This document shows positions 16,131 to 24,082 of a DNA stretch of 64,000 nucleotides, piece by piece; positions within the stretch are counted from its first letter, which is position 1; each line of letters begins with the position of its first letter. This stretch comes from Ideonella_A sp963843805 (lineage in GTDB: Bacteria; Pseudomonadota; Gammaproteobacteria; Burkholderiales; Burkholderiaceae_C), in the NCBI GenBank assembly GCA_963843805.1, contig CAWJLY010000009.1, forward strand, positions 806,001 through 870,000, in the 5' to 3' direction. Position numbers and translations under genes: made by a program. The notes beneath the pieces are model-generated. The model worked only from the letters and a program-made list of their open reading frames with translations. It made no database searches and had not been told where the DNA came from.

Positions 16131-17641
16131 TGCTGCTCGACCATCTGGGCGTCACCGAGCAGCGCCTGCTTGCCCCGGTAGGCGGGCACGCCCATCATGA
16201 CGCCTTCGAAGTCGGTCAGCGCAGCGCCGACCTCGATACCCGTGGGACCGAGCCTGAACTCGCGGATGGTCTGCTCGTGCTCGTTGGTGCGGCTCTTGAC
16301 CACTGAGACCGCCTTCAGAAGGCTGCCCCGCGCTTCGAAAAAGCTGAACAGCATGATGGTGTCGCTGAGGTAGCTCAGGTCTACATCATTGCGGCTGGTC
16401 CCGAAAATCCCGTGCTGGCTCAGGACAACAAGTGTCGCGACGCCGCACTGGTTCAAATACATCAGCAGCTCGTGCATCTGCAGGATCAGGAATTTCGCAC
16501 CCGGCATGGCTTGCAGATAGGCATTCAAGCTGTCGATGCCCAGCATCGTGGCGCCGCGCTCCTCGACGGCGCTTCGCACGATCGTTGAAAACTCGCCTGC
16601 AGACAGTGCCGCCGGATCGAGCGCAACGATCTCGAGTTGGCCGCTTTCGATGAAGGGCCGCAGCGGCATGTTCAGCGCGTCGCACCGCGCCAGCAAGGTC
16701 GACAAGCCCTCGTCGAACAGGTAGTAGCAGGCCTTCTCGCCGCGTCGCATGGCCGCGATCAGGCAGGCCATGCCGGTCGTCGTCTTGCCCACGCCCGACG
16801 GACCCAACAGCAAGGTATTGGTGCCATGCGCCAGACCGCCGCCGAGCAGCCTGTCCAGTTGCCGATTGCCGGTCGGAGCTGCTGTCGGCGTAAAGTTGCG
16901 ACCATGCTCCGACGCGATGAGGCGTGGAAAAACCTGGAGCCCGCCAGTCGTCAGCCGGAAGTCGTGGTCGCCGCCGCGGAAGTTGACGCCCCTCAGCTTC
17001 ATCACGCGGACGTGGCGCTTTCCCTCGCCGTAGTCCGAATTGTTCTGATGCAAGGCCAGGACGCCATGCGCGATGCTGTGCAGCTGCACGTCCGACGCCT
17101 TGGATGCCACGTCGTCAAGCAACATCACGGTGCAACCTACACCGGCGAAGTAGTGCTTGAGCGCCAGGATCTGGCGCCGATAGCGCAGCGGGTCCTGCGC
17201 CAGCAGGCGCATTTCCGACAGGCTGTCGAATACGATTCGCTCGGGCTTGACCCGCCCCACTTCCTTCAGTACCCGGTTGGTGGTCTCGCTGAGTTCCACT
17301 TCTGACGGATGCAGAATCGACTGTTCGAGTTCCTCAGCCATGGCGGGTCCGTTGGACAGCTCGAAGACTGAAAGCCCATCCAATGACCAGCCGTGCGATC
17401 GCGCAACCATGCGCAACTCTGCAGCGGTCTCTGACAACGTGATGTAGAGACCGCGCTGACCGTGCGCCAGACCGGCAAGCAGGAACTGCAGCCCGAGCGT
17501 TGTCTTGCCCGCGCCGGGTGAACCTTCCACGACGTAGAGATGGTGTTCAGGAAGGCCTCCGCACAGCACCGCATCCAGTCCGGCGATGCCGGTGGAGGCC
17601 AGCACCGCAGTGGGCTCTCGTATGCTCGGATCGTTTGGCAT
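16127..17641 (-). CDS. KaiC-like tandem RecA-domain ATPase
   Basis: A 504-residue protein with two KaiC/RecA-type domains. Walker A motifs are GSPGAGKT (40-47) and GPSGVGKT (280-287), and the catalytic acidic region after the first is LSETAAEL (69-76). The second domain keeps LSYLSDTIMLF, which aligns with the KaiC autophosphorylation loop, retaining Ser but with Tyr where KaiC has Thr432. No kaiA or kaiB is nearby. Such proteobacterial KaiC-like proteins are linked to stress and two-component signalling rather than a full circadian clock. The overlap with the downstream hybrid kinase supports that. The ATG at 17641 starts MPNDPSIREPTAV. Confidence 0.9.
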   Translation of the reverse strand: MPNDPSIREPTAVLASTGIAGLDAVLCGGLPEHHLYVVEGSPGAGKTTLGLQFLLAGLAHGQRGLYITLSETAAELRMVARSHGWSLDGLSVFELSNGPAMAEELEQSILHPSEVELSETTNRVLKEVGRVKPERIVFDSLSEMRLLAQDPLRYRRQILALKHYFAGVGCTVMLLDDVASKASDVQLHSIAHGVLALHQNNSDYGEGKRHVRVMKLRGVNFRGGDHDFRLTTGGLQVFPRLIASEHGRNFTPTAAPTGNRQLDRLLGGGLAHGTNTLLLGPSGVGKTTTGMACLIAAMRRGEKACYYLFDEGLSTLLARCDALNMPLRPFIESGQLEIVALDPAALSAGEFSTIVRSAVEERGATMLGIDSLNAYLQAMPGAKFLILQMHELLMYLNQCGVATLVVLSQHGIFGTSRNDVDLSYLSDTIMLFSFFEARGSLLKAVSVVKSRTNEHEQTIREFRLGPTGIEVGAALTDFEGVMMGVPAYRGKQALLGDAQMVEQQ

Positions 17642-17809
17642 GACAAACGATCGACGGGCGGCTTCTTCAAGTCCATCAGTACGCGGCTCGGCCCGTTGCA
17701 GGCCTATTCCGACAGGGTTGTTCCCGGGGCCGAGCGACCTGCAGACGCCGGGAGGGCGGATCGAACGCGGCTTTCAAGCGCCGCGAATCCGCTCGGCGGT
17801 CCGGCGGCT

Positions 17810-17920
17810 TCAGCTGGCGGCTTGGTTGTCCATATCGGCCGAGAGTTCGTCTTTGCTGGCCGACGATTCTTCGGCGCTTGCCTCGATGTCCAAGCCGGCG
17901 TTCTTGAACGCCGGAAACAT
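17810..17920 (-). CDS. Possible 36-residue acidic small ORF downstream of glf
   Basis: An ATG 10 bases after the glf stop opens a 36-codon frame (MFPAFKNAGLDIEASAEESS, then a further 16 residues rich in Ser, Asp, Ala). There is a GGGACGAG-like purine stretch just before the start, though very close to it. It has no membrane segment and no recognised family. It lies in the otherwise empty 289-base stretch 17642-17930 between the KaiC-like gene and glf. It may be a real small gene or chance; composition alone does not decide. Confidence 0.25.
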   Translation of the reverse strand: MFPAFKNAGLDIEASAEESSASKDELSADMDNQAAS

Positions 17921-17930
17921 CTCGTCCCGC

Positions 17931-19118
17931 TCAGGCGGGCTCGACCGTCGCAGTTGCAGTTCCGTGCGGTCCGACGCCGCGTTTGAACGTGGCCAACGCC
18001 TGGCCCACCACCTGATCCATGTTGTAGTAGCGGTAGCTGGCGAGGCGGCCGATAAATATCACGTCGCTGAGTTGTGCGGCGTCGTTTTCGTAGCGTCGGT
18101 AGAGGTTCAGGTTTTCGGCTCGCGGGACCGGATAATACGGATCGCCATTGGCCTGCGGGTATTCATAGACCAGCGATGTCGCAGCATGTCGCTGCCCGGT
18201 CAGGTGTTTGAACTCGGTGACCCGGGTGTAGCCATGGTCGTTCGGATGATTGATGGTTCCGACCGGCTGCACCAGTTCCGAACCGGCGCCTGGCTGCACC
18301 GTGACGTGATCGAAATGCAGGCTTCGGTACGGCAGATGACCATGGCGATACTCGAAGAATGCATCGATCGGGCCGGTATAGATCATTTGCCGCCACGTGA
18401 CGGCGTTCGCGATGTCACGGAAATCGGTATTCAGCATGACCTTGATATTGGGGTGCTTCAACATCGACTCGAACATTCGGGTGTAGCCGTGGCGCGGCAT
18501 TGCCTGAAAGGTATCGGTGAAGTAGCGGTCATCCCGGTTGGTTCGCGTGGGAACGCGGGCGGTCACGCTGGCGTCGAGTTCGGATGGGTCGAGGGCCCAT
18601 TGTTTTCGTGTGTAGCCCCGAAAAAACTTCTCGTACAGGTCGCGTCCGATCTTGCCGACCACCACGTCTTCCGATGTCCTGACCGGGTCGATCTTTTCGG
18701 CCTTGGAAGCCAGAAAGTCGGTCATCTCGAAAGATGTGAGTGACAGACCGTACAGGCGGTTGACCGTATCCAGGTTGATCGGCATCGGCAGAAGCTGCCC
18801 GTCAACACTGGCCAGGACGCGATGCTGGTACGGCCGCCAGGCGGTGAACATCGACAGGTAGTCGAAGACATCGCTTGAATTGGTGTGAAAGATGTGCGGA
18901 CCATAAGGATGGATCAGGATGCCGGAATCGTCATACCGATCGAAGGCATTGCCGCCGATGTGGGGCCGCTTGTCGACCAGCAGCACGCGTTGGCCTGCCT
19001 GTGTGGCCAGTCGTTCGGCCATGACGCTACCGGCGAATCCGGCGCCGACGATCAAGGTGTCGAAGCCGAGTTCGACGGCAGACGACCCAGGCTGGAAAAA
19101 GGCGCGATAGGTGAGCAT
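17931..19118 (-). CDS. glf: UDP-galactopyranose mutase
   Basis: A 395-residue flavoprotein. The FAD-binding N-terminus is DTLIVGAGFAGSVMAERLA, followed by VDKRPHIGGNAFD and HPYGPHIFHT, which are diagnostic for Glf. Further family motifs are EKFFRGYTRKQW, PTRTNRDDRYF, YTGPIDAFFEYRHG and the C-terminal GRLASYRYYNMDQVV with its flavin-contacting residues. The enzyme converts UDP-galactopyranose to UDP-galactofuranose in the cytoplasm, the donor for galactofuranose-containing polysaccharides. ATG 19118 gives 21 residues before the Rossmann motif, and upstream in-frame codons would add an unrelated extension. It is divergent from the GH-GT fusion gene with about 100 bases between starts, pointing to a shared control region for the glycan cluster. 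Confidence 0.93.
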   Translation of the reverse strand: MLTYRAFFQPGSSAVELGFDTLIVGAGFAGSVMAERLATQAGQRVLLVDKRPHIGGNAFDRYDDSGILIHPYGPHIFHTNSSDVFDYLSMFTAWRPYQHRVLASVDGQLLPMPINLDTVNRLYGLSLTSFEMTDFLASKAEKIDPVRTSEDVVVGKIGRDLYEKFFRGYTRKQWALDPSELDASVTARVPTRTNRDDRYFTDTFQAMPRHGYTRMFESMLKHPNIKVMLNTDFRDIANAVTWRQMIYTGPIDAFFEYRHGHLPYRSLHFDHVTVQPGAGSELVQPVGTINHPNDHGYTRVTEFKHLTGQRHAATSLVYEYPQANGDPYYPVPRAENLNLYRRYENDAAQLSDVIFIGRLASYRYYNMDQVVGQALATFKRGVGPHGTATATVEPA

Positions 19119-19216
19119 GCTGGATTCGGCAGGTGGGTTTCGAGCAAAGGGACGACAAACGTGACAGGGCAATCGCCATGCCAACCGTCGGGCGACTCGA
19201 TTGCCACGCCGCTGCA

Positions 19217-21742
19217 ATGAACCGACCGTCTTCATTGTTCGAAGAGAAATCGCCAACGGCGACGAGTGGCTCGAATCCAGTCGAGCCAGCGCATCGGGCT
19301 GAAAGTTCCCGCCCGACACGGTCACGATCAGATAACCAGCTGGAATCGATTCGCGGCAGTCATCAGGAGGGTGGGGAAAATCCGTTCGCGGGATTCTGGA
19401 TGGGTGGGTTCGAGGGTGCCGATCATGTCAACGGCCAAGGTGTGCGGCTGGACATGGCCGAATCGAACGGGCATCTCGAACGCCTCGATGAAGACCATCG
19501 CCGGGCCGCTCAGGCAGGATTGACATGCATCCGTGAAAGTATCGGGTGGCGCCTTGCCGAGGATGCCGGTGGCCTGATCGACCTGACGCGCGCGGTGGCC
19601 ATCGCAGCCAGTGCGAAGCGACACGGCTTGCAGGTGCTGTGGACGTTGATGCATTACGGCCTTCCCGGCGATCTGTGTCTGCATGACGATGCATTGATCC
19701 CTCGATTTGCCCGTTTTGCTGCAGAGGTTGCGCGTGTGGTCGGCCCGTTGGGAACACTGCCGCCGGTGTTCACGCCAGTCAATGAAATCAGTTTTGTGGC
19801 GTGGGCTGCGGCCATGCCTGGGCTCCTGCACGCACCGGACAACACGCCTCCGGGAGACGAGGCGCAATGTCGCATCCGAGGCTTTGCAGTCAAGCGCCGA
19901 CTGGTGCGGGCTACGCTGGCCGCCATCGAAGGGATCAGGCGTGTCGCTCCCGATGCCCGCTTTTTACACGTCGATCCGGTTGTACACGTCGTCGCGCCGC
20001 GCGATCGACCGGAATGGTCGGATGCAGCGGCCGAAGTGGCCGGCTGGCAATGGCAGGCCTGGGACATGTTGTGCGGCCGAGTCGAACCCGAGCTGGGAGG
20101 ATCTGCGGCGGCTCTGGATCTGGTCGGGGTGAACCATTACCACTCGAGCCAATGGGAGCTCGGCAGTGATCAGCGGCTCCATTGGCATCTGCGGGATTCG
20201 CGCCGCCGACCGTTGGGCGACCTGCTGGCGCAGGTGTGGCAGCGGTATCAGCGCCCAGTCGTGGTGGCGGAAACGAGCCATGTCGGGATTGGCCGCAGCA
20301 GCTGGCTGGCCGAGGTGGCCGGTGAGGTCGAGCGCGCGCGAACCGACGGCGTTCCGGTGCTTGGCATCTGTCTGTACCCGCTGGTCGACCGGGCCGACTG
20401 GTCGGAACCTTCGCGCTGGCACCGAAGCGGCTTGTTTCATGTGAGCGCGACTTCCATTCAAGAAGACCCGCCACGCCCATCGCTGAACAGCGAGACTGCC
20501 GAGTCAGCCGCGCATCGGTTCTCGCGCTGGCCAGACCCGGTCTATCGCAAGGCGCTGCGGCAGTGGCAAGCTGCTCTGCCGCACCGCACCATCACACGCC
20601 GCCCCTTGCTGATGGTTTTTTCGCATCTCAGGTGGGACGGCATACCGCACCGGTCCCGGCATCTGATGTCGCGGTTGGCCGGACGATGGCACGTGGTATT
20701 TGTCGAAGAACCTCGGAAAGAGGAGGGCGCGGCAGCGCTCGACTCACGCTGCGACGGACCCAGTATCGAGATCGTTGTCCCCAGACTGCCCGAAGATGCC
20801 GACGGATTTACCGTATCGAATCGGCCGGTGCTGCAAGGGTTGCTGCACGATTGGCTGGCATCGAGCGGATTGACCGTGTCAGTGACATGGGTCACCACGC
20901 CGATGGCGTGGCGCCTGGCGAGCAGCATGCATTCTCTTGTCGGCGTCTACGACTGCTCGGATGAATTGGCCGGGTTCCTGGGCGCGCCGCCCGATCTGCC
21001 CCGGCTCGAAAACGCCGCGTTGGCATCCGCAGACCTGGTACTTTTTGCCGGATCGTCATTGGCTGCCTCGCGGCATTTCGCAGCGCCGTCGCGAGCCCGC
21101 CTGATAGCGAACGGCGTTGACCCGGCACATTTCCGGCCGCGCCGGTACCCCGAGTCAGGTTGGGATGCCGAGGAGATGAAGGCTTATCTGCCGGCGCAGC
21201 GTGGTCCGCGGTTGGGTTACGCAGGGGTCATCGATGAGCGGTTCGATCTGGAATTGTTGAAGCGGCTGGCGCAAGAAAAGCCTGACTGGCAACTCATCAT
21301 GGTCGGCCCGGTGATGAAGATCGATTTCGCCAGCTTGCCGCAATGCTCGAATATCCATTGGCTCGGATTGGTGCCGTATCGCTTGTTGCCCCGACTGATG
21401 GGCGCCTGGGATGCCGGTCTGTTGCCCTTCCTGTTGAACGACGCAACCCTTTTCGCCAATCCCTTGAAGGTGCTGGAGTACCTTGCTGCTGGCCTGCCGG
21501 TGGTGTCCACTGCCGTGCCCGACGTTATCCTGCTGGAGGAATATGACGTGCGCATCGCCGTCGATCACGCCGCGTTCGTTTGCGCGTGCGAGGCAGTGCT
21601 GGCGTCGGCTGTGCAGCGGGGGCCCGCGCGGCGCAAACGCTCGGCAGCGTGCGGGACATGGGACGCCGCCTCTGACACGGTGCATCGGCTTCTCATCGAG
21701 GGCTGCAACCGTCAGACAAAGGCCGTCGCGAGGATCGCTTGA
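19217..21742 (+). CDS. Fusion protein: GH1-like glycoside hydrolase domain + glycosyltransferase domain
   Basis: About 841 residues from ATG 19217 (alternatives: GTG 19133, ATG 19178). After a polar N-terminal stretch, residues ~57-430 look like a (beta/alpha)8 glycosidase. The start is FAGFWMGGFEGADHV, and the probable acid/base glutamate is in FTPVNEISF (Glu190). LVGVNHYHSSQ follows, and the probable nucleophile is in VVVAETSHVG (Glu352). The chain then continues without a stop into a GT-B glycosyltransferase (~460-820): LLMVFSHLRWDGIPHRSRHL, FVEEP, VYDCSDELAGF, GYAGVIDERFDLELL and NIHWLGLVPY. The GT half is clearly paralogous to the product of 24083-25348. Both catalytic centres appear intact. 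It should be cytoplasmic, having no signal. The substrates are unknown; galactofuranose glycan assembly is inferred from glf. Confidence 0.82.
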   Translation: MNRPSSLFEEKSPTATSGSNPVEPAHRAESSRPTRSRSDNQLESIRGSHQEGGENPFAGFWMGGFEGADHVNGQGVRLDMAESNGHLERLDEDHRRAAQAGLTCIRESIGWRLAEDAGGLIDLTRAVAIAASAKRHGLQVLWTLMHYGLPGDLCLHDDALIPRFARFAAEVARVVGPLGTLPPVFTPVNEISFVAWAAAMPGLLHAPDNTPPGDEAQCRIRGFAVKRRLVRATLAAIEGIRRVAPDARFLHVDPVVHVVAPRDRPEWSDAAAEVAGWQWQAWDMLCGRVEPELGGSAAALDLVGVNHYHSSQWELGSDQRLHWHLRDSRRRPLGDLLAQVWQRYQRPVVVAETSHVGIGRSSWLAEVAGEVERARTDGVPVLGICLYPLVDRADWSEPSRWHRSGLFHVSATSIQEDPPRPSLNSETAESAAHRFSRWPDPVYRKALRQWQAALPHRTITRRPLLMVFSHLRWDGIPHRSRHLMSRLAGRWHVVFVEEPRKEEGAAALDSRCDGPSIEIVVPRLPEDADGFTVSNRPVLQGLLHDWLASSGLTVSVTWVTTPMAWRLASSMHSLVGVYDCSDELAGFLGAPPDLPRLENAALASADLVLFAGSSLAASRHFAAPSRARLIANGVDPAHFRPRRYPESGWDAEEMKAYLPAQRGPRLGYAGVIDERFDLELLKRLAQEKPDWQLIMVGPVMKIDFASLPQCSNIHWLGLVPYRLLPRLMGAWDAGLLPFLLNDATLFANPLKVLEYLAAGLPVVSTAVPDVILLEEYDVRIAVDHAAFVCACEAVLASAVQRGPARRKRSAACGTWDAASDTVHRLLIEGCNRQTKAVARIA

Positions 21743-21804
21743 TCGCAGCCGCGCAGGGGCGGCTGCCGACATGCAGGAACGCGGTCGCTGGTCAGCCTTG
21801 GGGG

Positions 21805-23010
21805 CTATTGGGTCGTTGACCGGCCGTTGGCTGATATTGCGGTTCGTCGCAACGGGGTGGCCGAATCGCCGTCGGCTGGTACAGGAAAGACGGGCCGCTC
21901 GACGGAGCCGATCTCCACTGCGCTCAATCGTTGCATCAGCTGAGCCATGCGTTCGATGTGGCGATCGATTCCCAGCTGCTCGACAGCCCGTTCGCGCGCC
22001 GCCATGCCAATGCGGTGCCGCAAGCCGTCGTCGCTCAACAGGAGTTCACATCGATCGGCGATTTCGTCGAAGCGGCTCGGCCCGACCAGCCAACCGGTGC
22101 GGCCGTCCTCGACGAGGTCGGGAACGCCGCCAACGCGGGTTGCGATCACCGGCAGCCCGCTCGACATCGCCTCCATCAGGGCCAATGGCATGGCTTCCGA
22201 GTGGGAGCTCGACACCACCAGATCGAGTTCGTTGTAGACCGCGGGCATGTCCGGACGCTGGCCGATCATGAACAGATGCTCGGCCAGTTCGTATTGCTCG
22301 ATCAAGTCTTGCAGATGACGCTTCATCGGGCCATCGCCGATCATCACGCAGCGGGCGTCCGGACAACGCGACTTCAACAACATGGCAGCCCGGACAAACA
22401 CCTCGGGCCCCTTTTCCGGCGACAGCCGTCCGATAAAGCCGACCAACGGCGTTTCTTCATGCAAACCAAGCGCAGCGCGCAGTTTCGCCTTTCGGGAGCT
22501 GCGCGGCTGGAACATCTCGGTGTCGACGCCGTTCGGTTCGTGGCTCAGGTGCGACGCCGCGATACCCAGCCCCAGCGCATGCAGGTAGCTTTGCTGGCAC
22601 ACCACGCTCAAATGAGTGTTGGCGGCCCGATGGACCTCGAGGTCGACCAGGGTGACTTGCCGCCCGTGAATGGTCGTCAGCACCGGTGTTTCAGTCAAGC
22701 GTCCGACCATTGCCGCCAGCAGATGAGCGTTTGGCAAATGGGCGTGCAGCAGGTTGACGCCGCGCGCCTTGACCAATGCGGCCGTCATCTGGATCGATGT
22801 CCACGAAAGATCCTCCGGCATTGGCGTGACCAGTACCTCGATGCCGGTTTTGCGGAGCTGGACGGTGAAGGCGCTCTCGAACGGGCACAACGCGGTCACC
22901 GAGAAGCGATTGCGAGGCAGTCGCTCGACCAGCCGTTCGACGCATTTCTCCATCCCACCCACGATGGCATTGCCGACGACTTCGAGGACGTGGATGCGTG
23001 GAGAACTCAT
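21805..23010 (-). CDS. GT4-family glycosyltransferase
   Basis: A 401-residue GT-B enzyme. The N-terminal domain starts RIHVLEVVGNAIVGGMEKCV, with the GGME donor/acceptor loop and LLHAHLPNAHLLA. The C-terminal nucleotide-sugar domain has GFIGRLSPEKGPEVFVRAA, MIGDGPMKRHLQ and the E-x7-E motif SEAMPLALMEAMSSGLPVIA with GGVPDLVEDG. This is the standard retaining GT4 pattern. The start at ATG 23010 is chosen because it begins the first beta strand directly; the upstream open frame overlaps the amidohydrolase tail. It is convergent with the fusion gene and in the same direction as the amidohydrolase. It is probably an exopolysaccharide sugar transferase; the sugar is not predictable. Confidence 0.9.
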   Translation of the reverse strand: MSSPRIHVLEVVGNAIVGGMEKCVERLVERLPRNRFSVTALCPFESAFTVQLRKTGIEVLVTPMPEDLSWTSIQMTAALVKARGVNLLHAHLPNAHLLAAMVGRLTETPVLTTIHGRQVTLVDLEVHRAANTHLSVVCQQSYLHALGLGIAASHLSHEPNGVDTEMFQPRSSRKAKLRAALGLHEETPLVGFIGRLSPEKGPEVFVRAAMLLKSRCPDARCVMIGDGPMKRHLQDLIEQYELAEHLFMIGQRPDMPAVYNELDLVVSSSHSEAMPLALMEAMSSGLPVIATRVGGVPDLVEDGRTGWLVGPSRFDEIADRCELLLSDDGLRHRIGMAARERAVEQLGIDRHIERMAQLMQRLSAVEIGSVERPVFPVPADGDSATPLRRTAISANGRSTTQ

Positions 23011-23077
23011 GTGGCGTCGAAGGGTTGCCGTGCAGACAGGTGAAATAGCATTTGGTACGAATAGGCAAACCGCGGAT

Positions 23078-24064
23078 TCAACAACACCGTGGCATCCATG
23101 ATCCGGCTCCGAGCCAGTTTGTCGGCAGGGTGCGGCACCGTGCGATGCCTCCGTCTGACCCGGCCGGTCTTCGACCAGCGAACAAAGGGCGGGCTTTGTC
23201 CACACTCGGATGGGGCGTGGCTGCCGAGGCTTCGCCGCGGGTCGATTGAGGGCTTGGCCAAGAGGACAGACCCAGCCACGCGGCAGCAGTGCCGGCCCAG
23301 ATGCTGGCTTGTGACACCGGGTCCAGTTGCAGGCTGTCCAGCAGATCGACCAGCCAGCCACGCCGCTCGGCAATCTCGGCGCCCGAGCATGGCAGGAAGC
23401 AGTCGCTGCCAAACTGCAGCAAGCCCGGGCCGAGCACGTCCAGCGCCCGGCGCAAGACCTCGAGGCGGTACGGCGGAGGCGGACCGAACGAGAGGTCGAA
23501 GCGAAACACGGCCGATTCGTCAGCGACGCCGTTGATCTTGTCGATCAGCCCGACGGCGATGGCTTCATCGGTCCATGGCCAGCCCAAGTGGGCCAGCGCG
23601 ACGCGCACCCCGGGGTGGTCACGCAGCGCTTCAAAAAACGTGGGACGACAGAACCGTCCTGATCGTCCATCGATGAAGATGCCGCTGTGGAACAGCAGGG
23701 GCAGCTTCAACTCGGCTGCGACAGCGAAAGTCGGCTGGACTTGTTCATCGAAGGGATACCAGCCGCTCGGGACCATCTTGACACCCGTCAGGCCCAGTTC
23801 GATGCCCCGCCTGACTTCGGCCGGTGCCCCCGCCTGGTTCGGATTCACCACCGCAAGGCCGATCAGGCGATCCCGATGACGCGAGATGAGATGGGCCAAG
23901 TGATCGTTCGCACGTTGCAATGATGCGGCGTCGTGCATCGAATAACCGTCGGACAGGAAGGGGGCGATCAAGACTCCGATGTCGATGCCGGCGTCGTCCA
24001 ACGATTGCAGCACATCGTCCGCGGTTTCACGGCCGGTGCAATGGAGATGCGCATCGATGATCAA
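23078..24064 (-). CDS. Amidohydrolase-superfamily metal-dependent hydrolase
   Basis: A 328-residue TIM-barrel protein of the amidohydrolase-2 type. Metal ligands are visible in IIDAHLHC at the N-terminus (His6, His8), LPLLFHSG, ALAHLGWPW and the terminal Asp in LQFGSDCFLP. GVKMVPSGWYP is the usual loop after strand 3 or 4. The start appears to be TTG 24064, since the family begins with the first strand at residue 2-3. The last ~45 residues are Pro/Arg-rich and family-atypical. It sits between two glycosyltransferase genes (18-base and 67-base gaps), so it probably acts on a sugar or lactone intermediate or on an acyl group of the glycan. That is inference from position only. Confidence 0.82.
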   Translation of the reverse strand: MIIDAHLHCTGRETADDVLQSLDDAGIDIGVLIAPFLSDGYSMHDAASLQRANDHLAHLISRHRDRLIGLAVVNPNQAGAPAEVRRGIELGLTGVKMVPSGWYPFDEQVQPTFAVAAELKLPLLFHSGIFIDGRSGRFCRPTFFEALRDHPGVRVALAHLGWPWTDEAIAVGLIDKINGVADESAVFRFDLSFGPPPPYRLEVLRRALDVLGPGLLQFGSDCFLPCSGAEIAERRGWLVDLLDSLQLDPVSQASIWAGTAAAWLGLSSWPSPQSTRGEASAATPHPSVDKARPLFAGRRPAGSDGGIARCRTLPTNWLGAGSWMPRCC

Positions 24065-24082
24065 GGAGCGCCTGCTCGACGG

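Noticed and set aside
16127..17641. Bona fide circadian clock KaiC
   Set aside because: No kaiA or kaiB, and the phosphorylation site is altered; a KaiC-like signalling ATPase is a safer call.
19133..19216. Upstream extension of the GH-GT fusion from GTG 19133
   Set aside because: The extra 28 residues are not domain-like and run through the divergent promoter region; ATG 19217 is preferred, though not proven.
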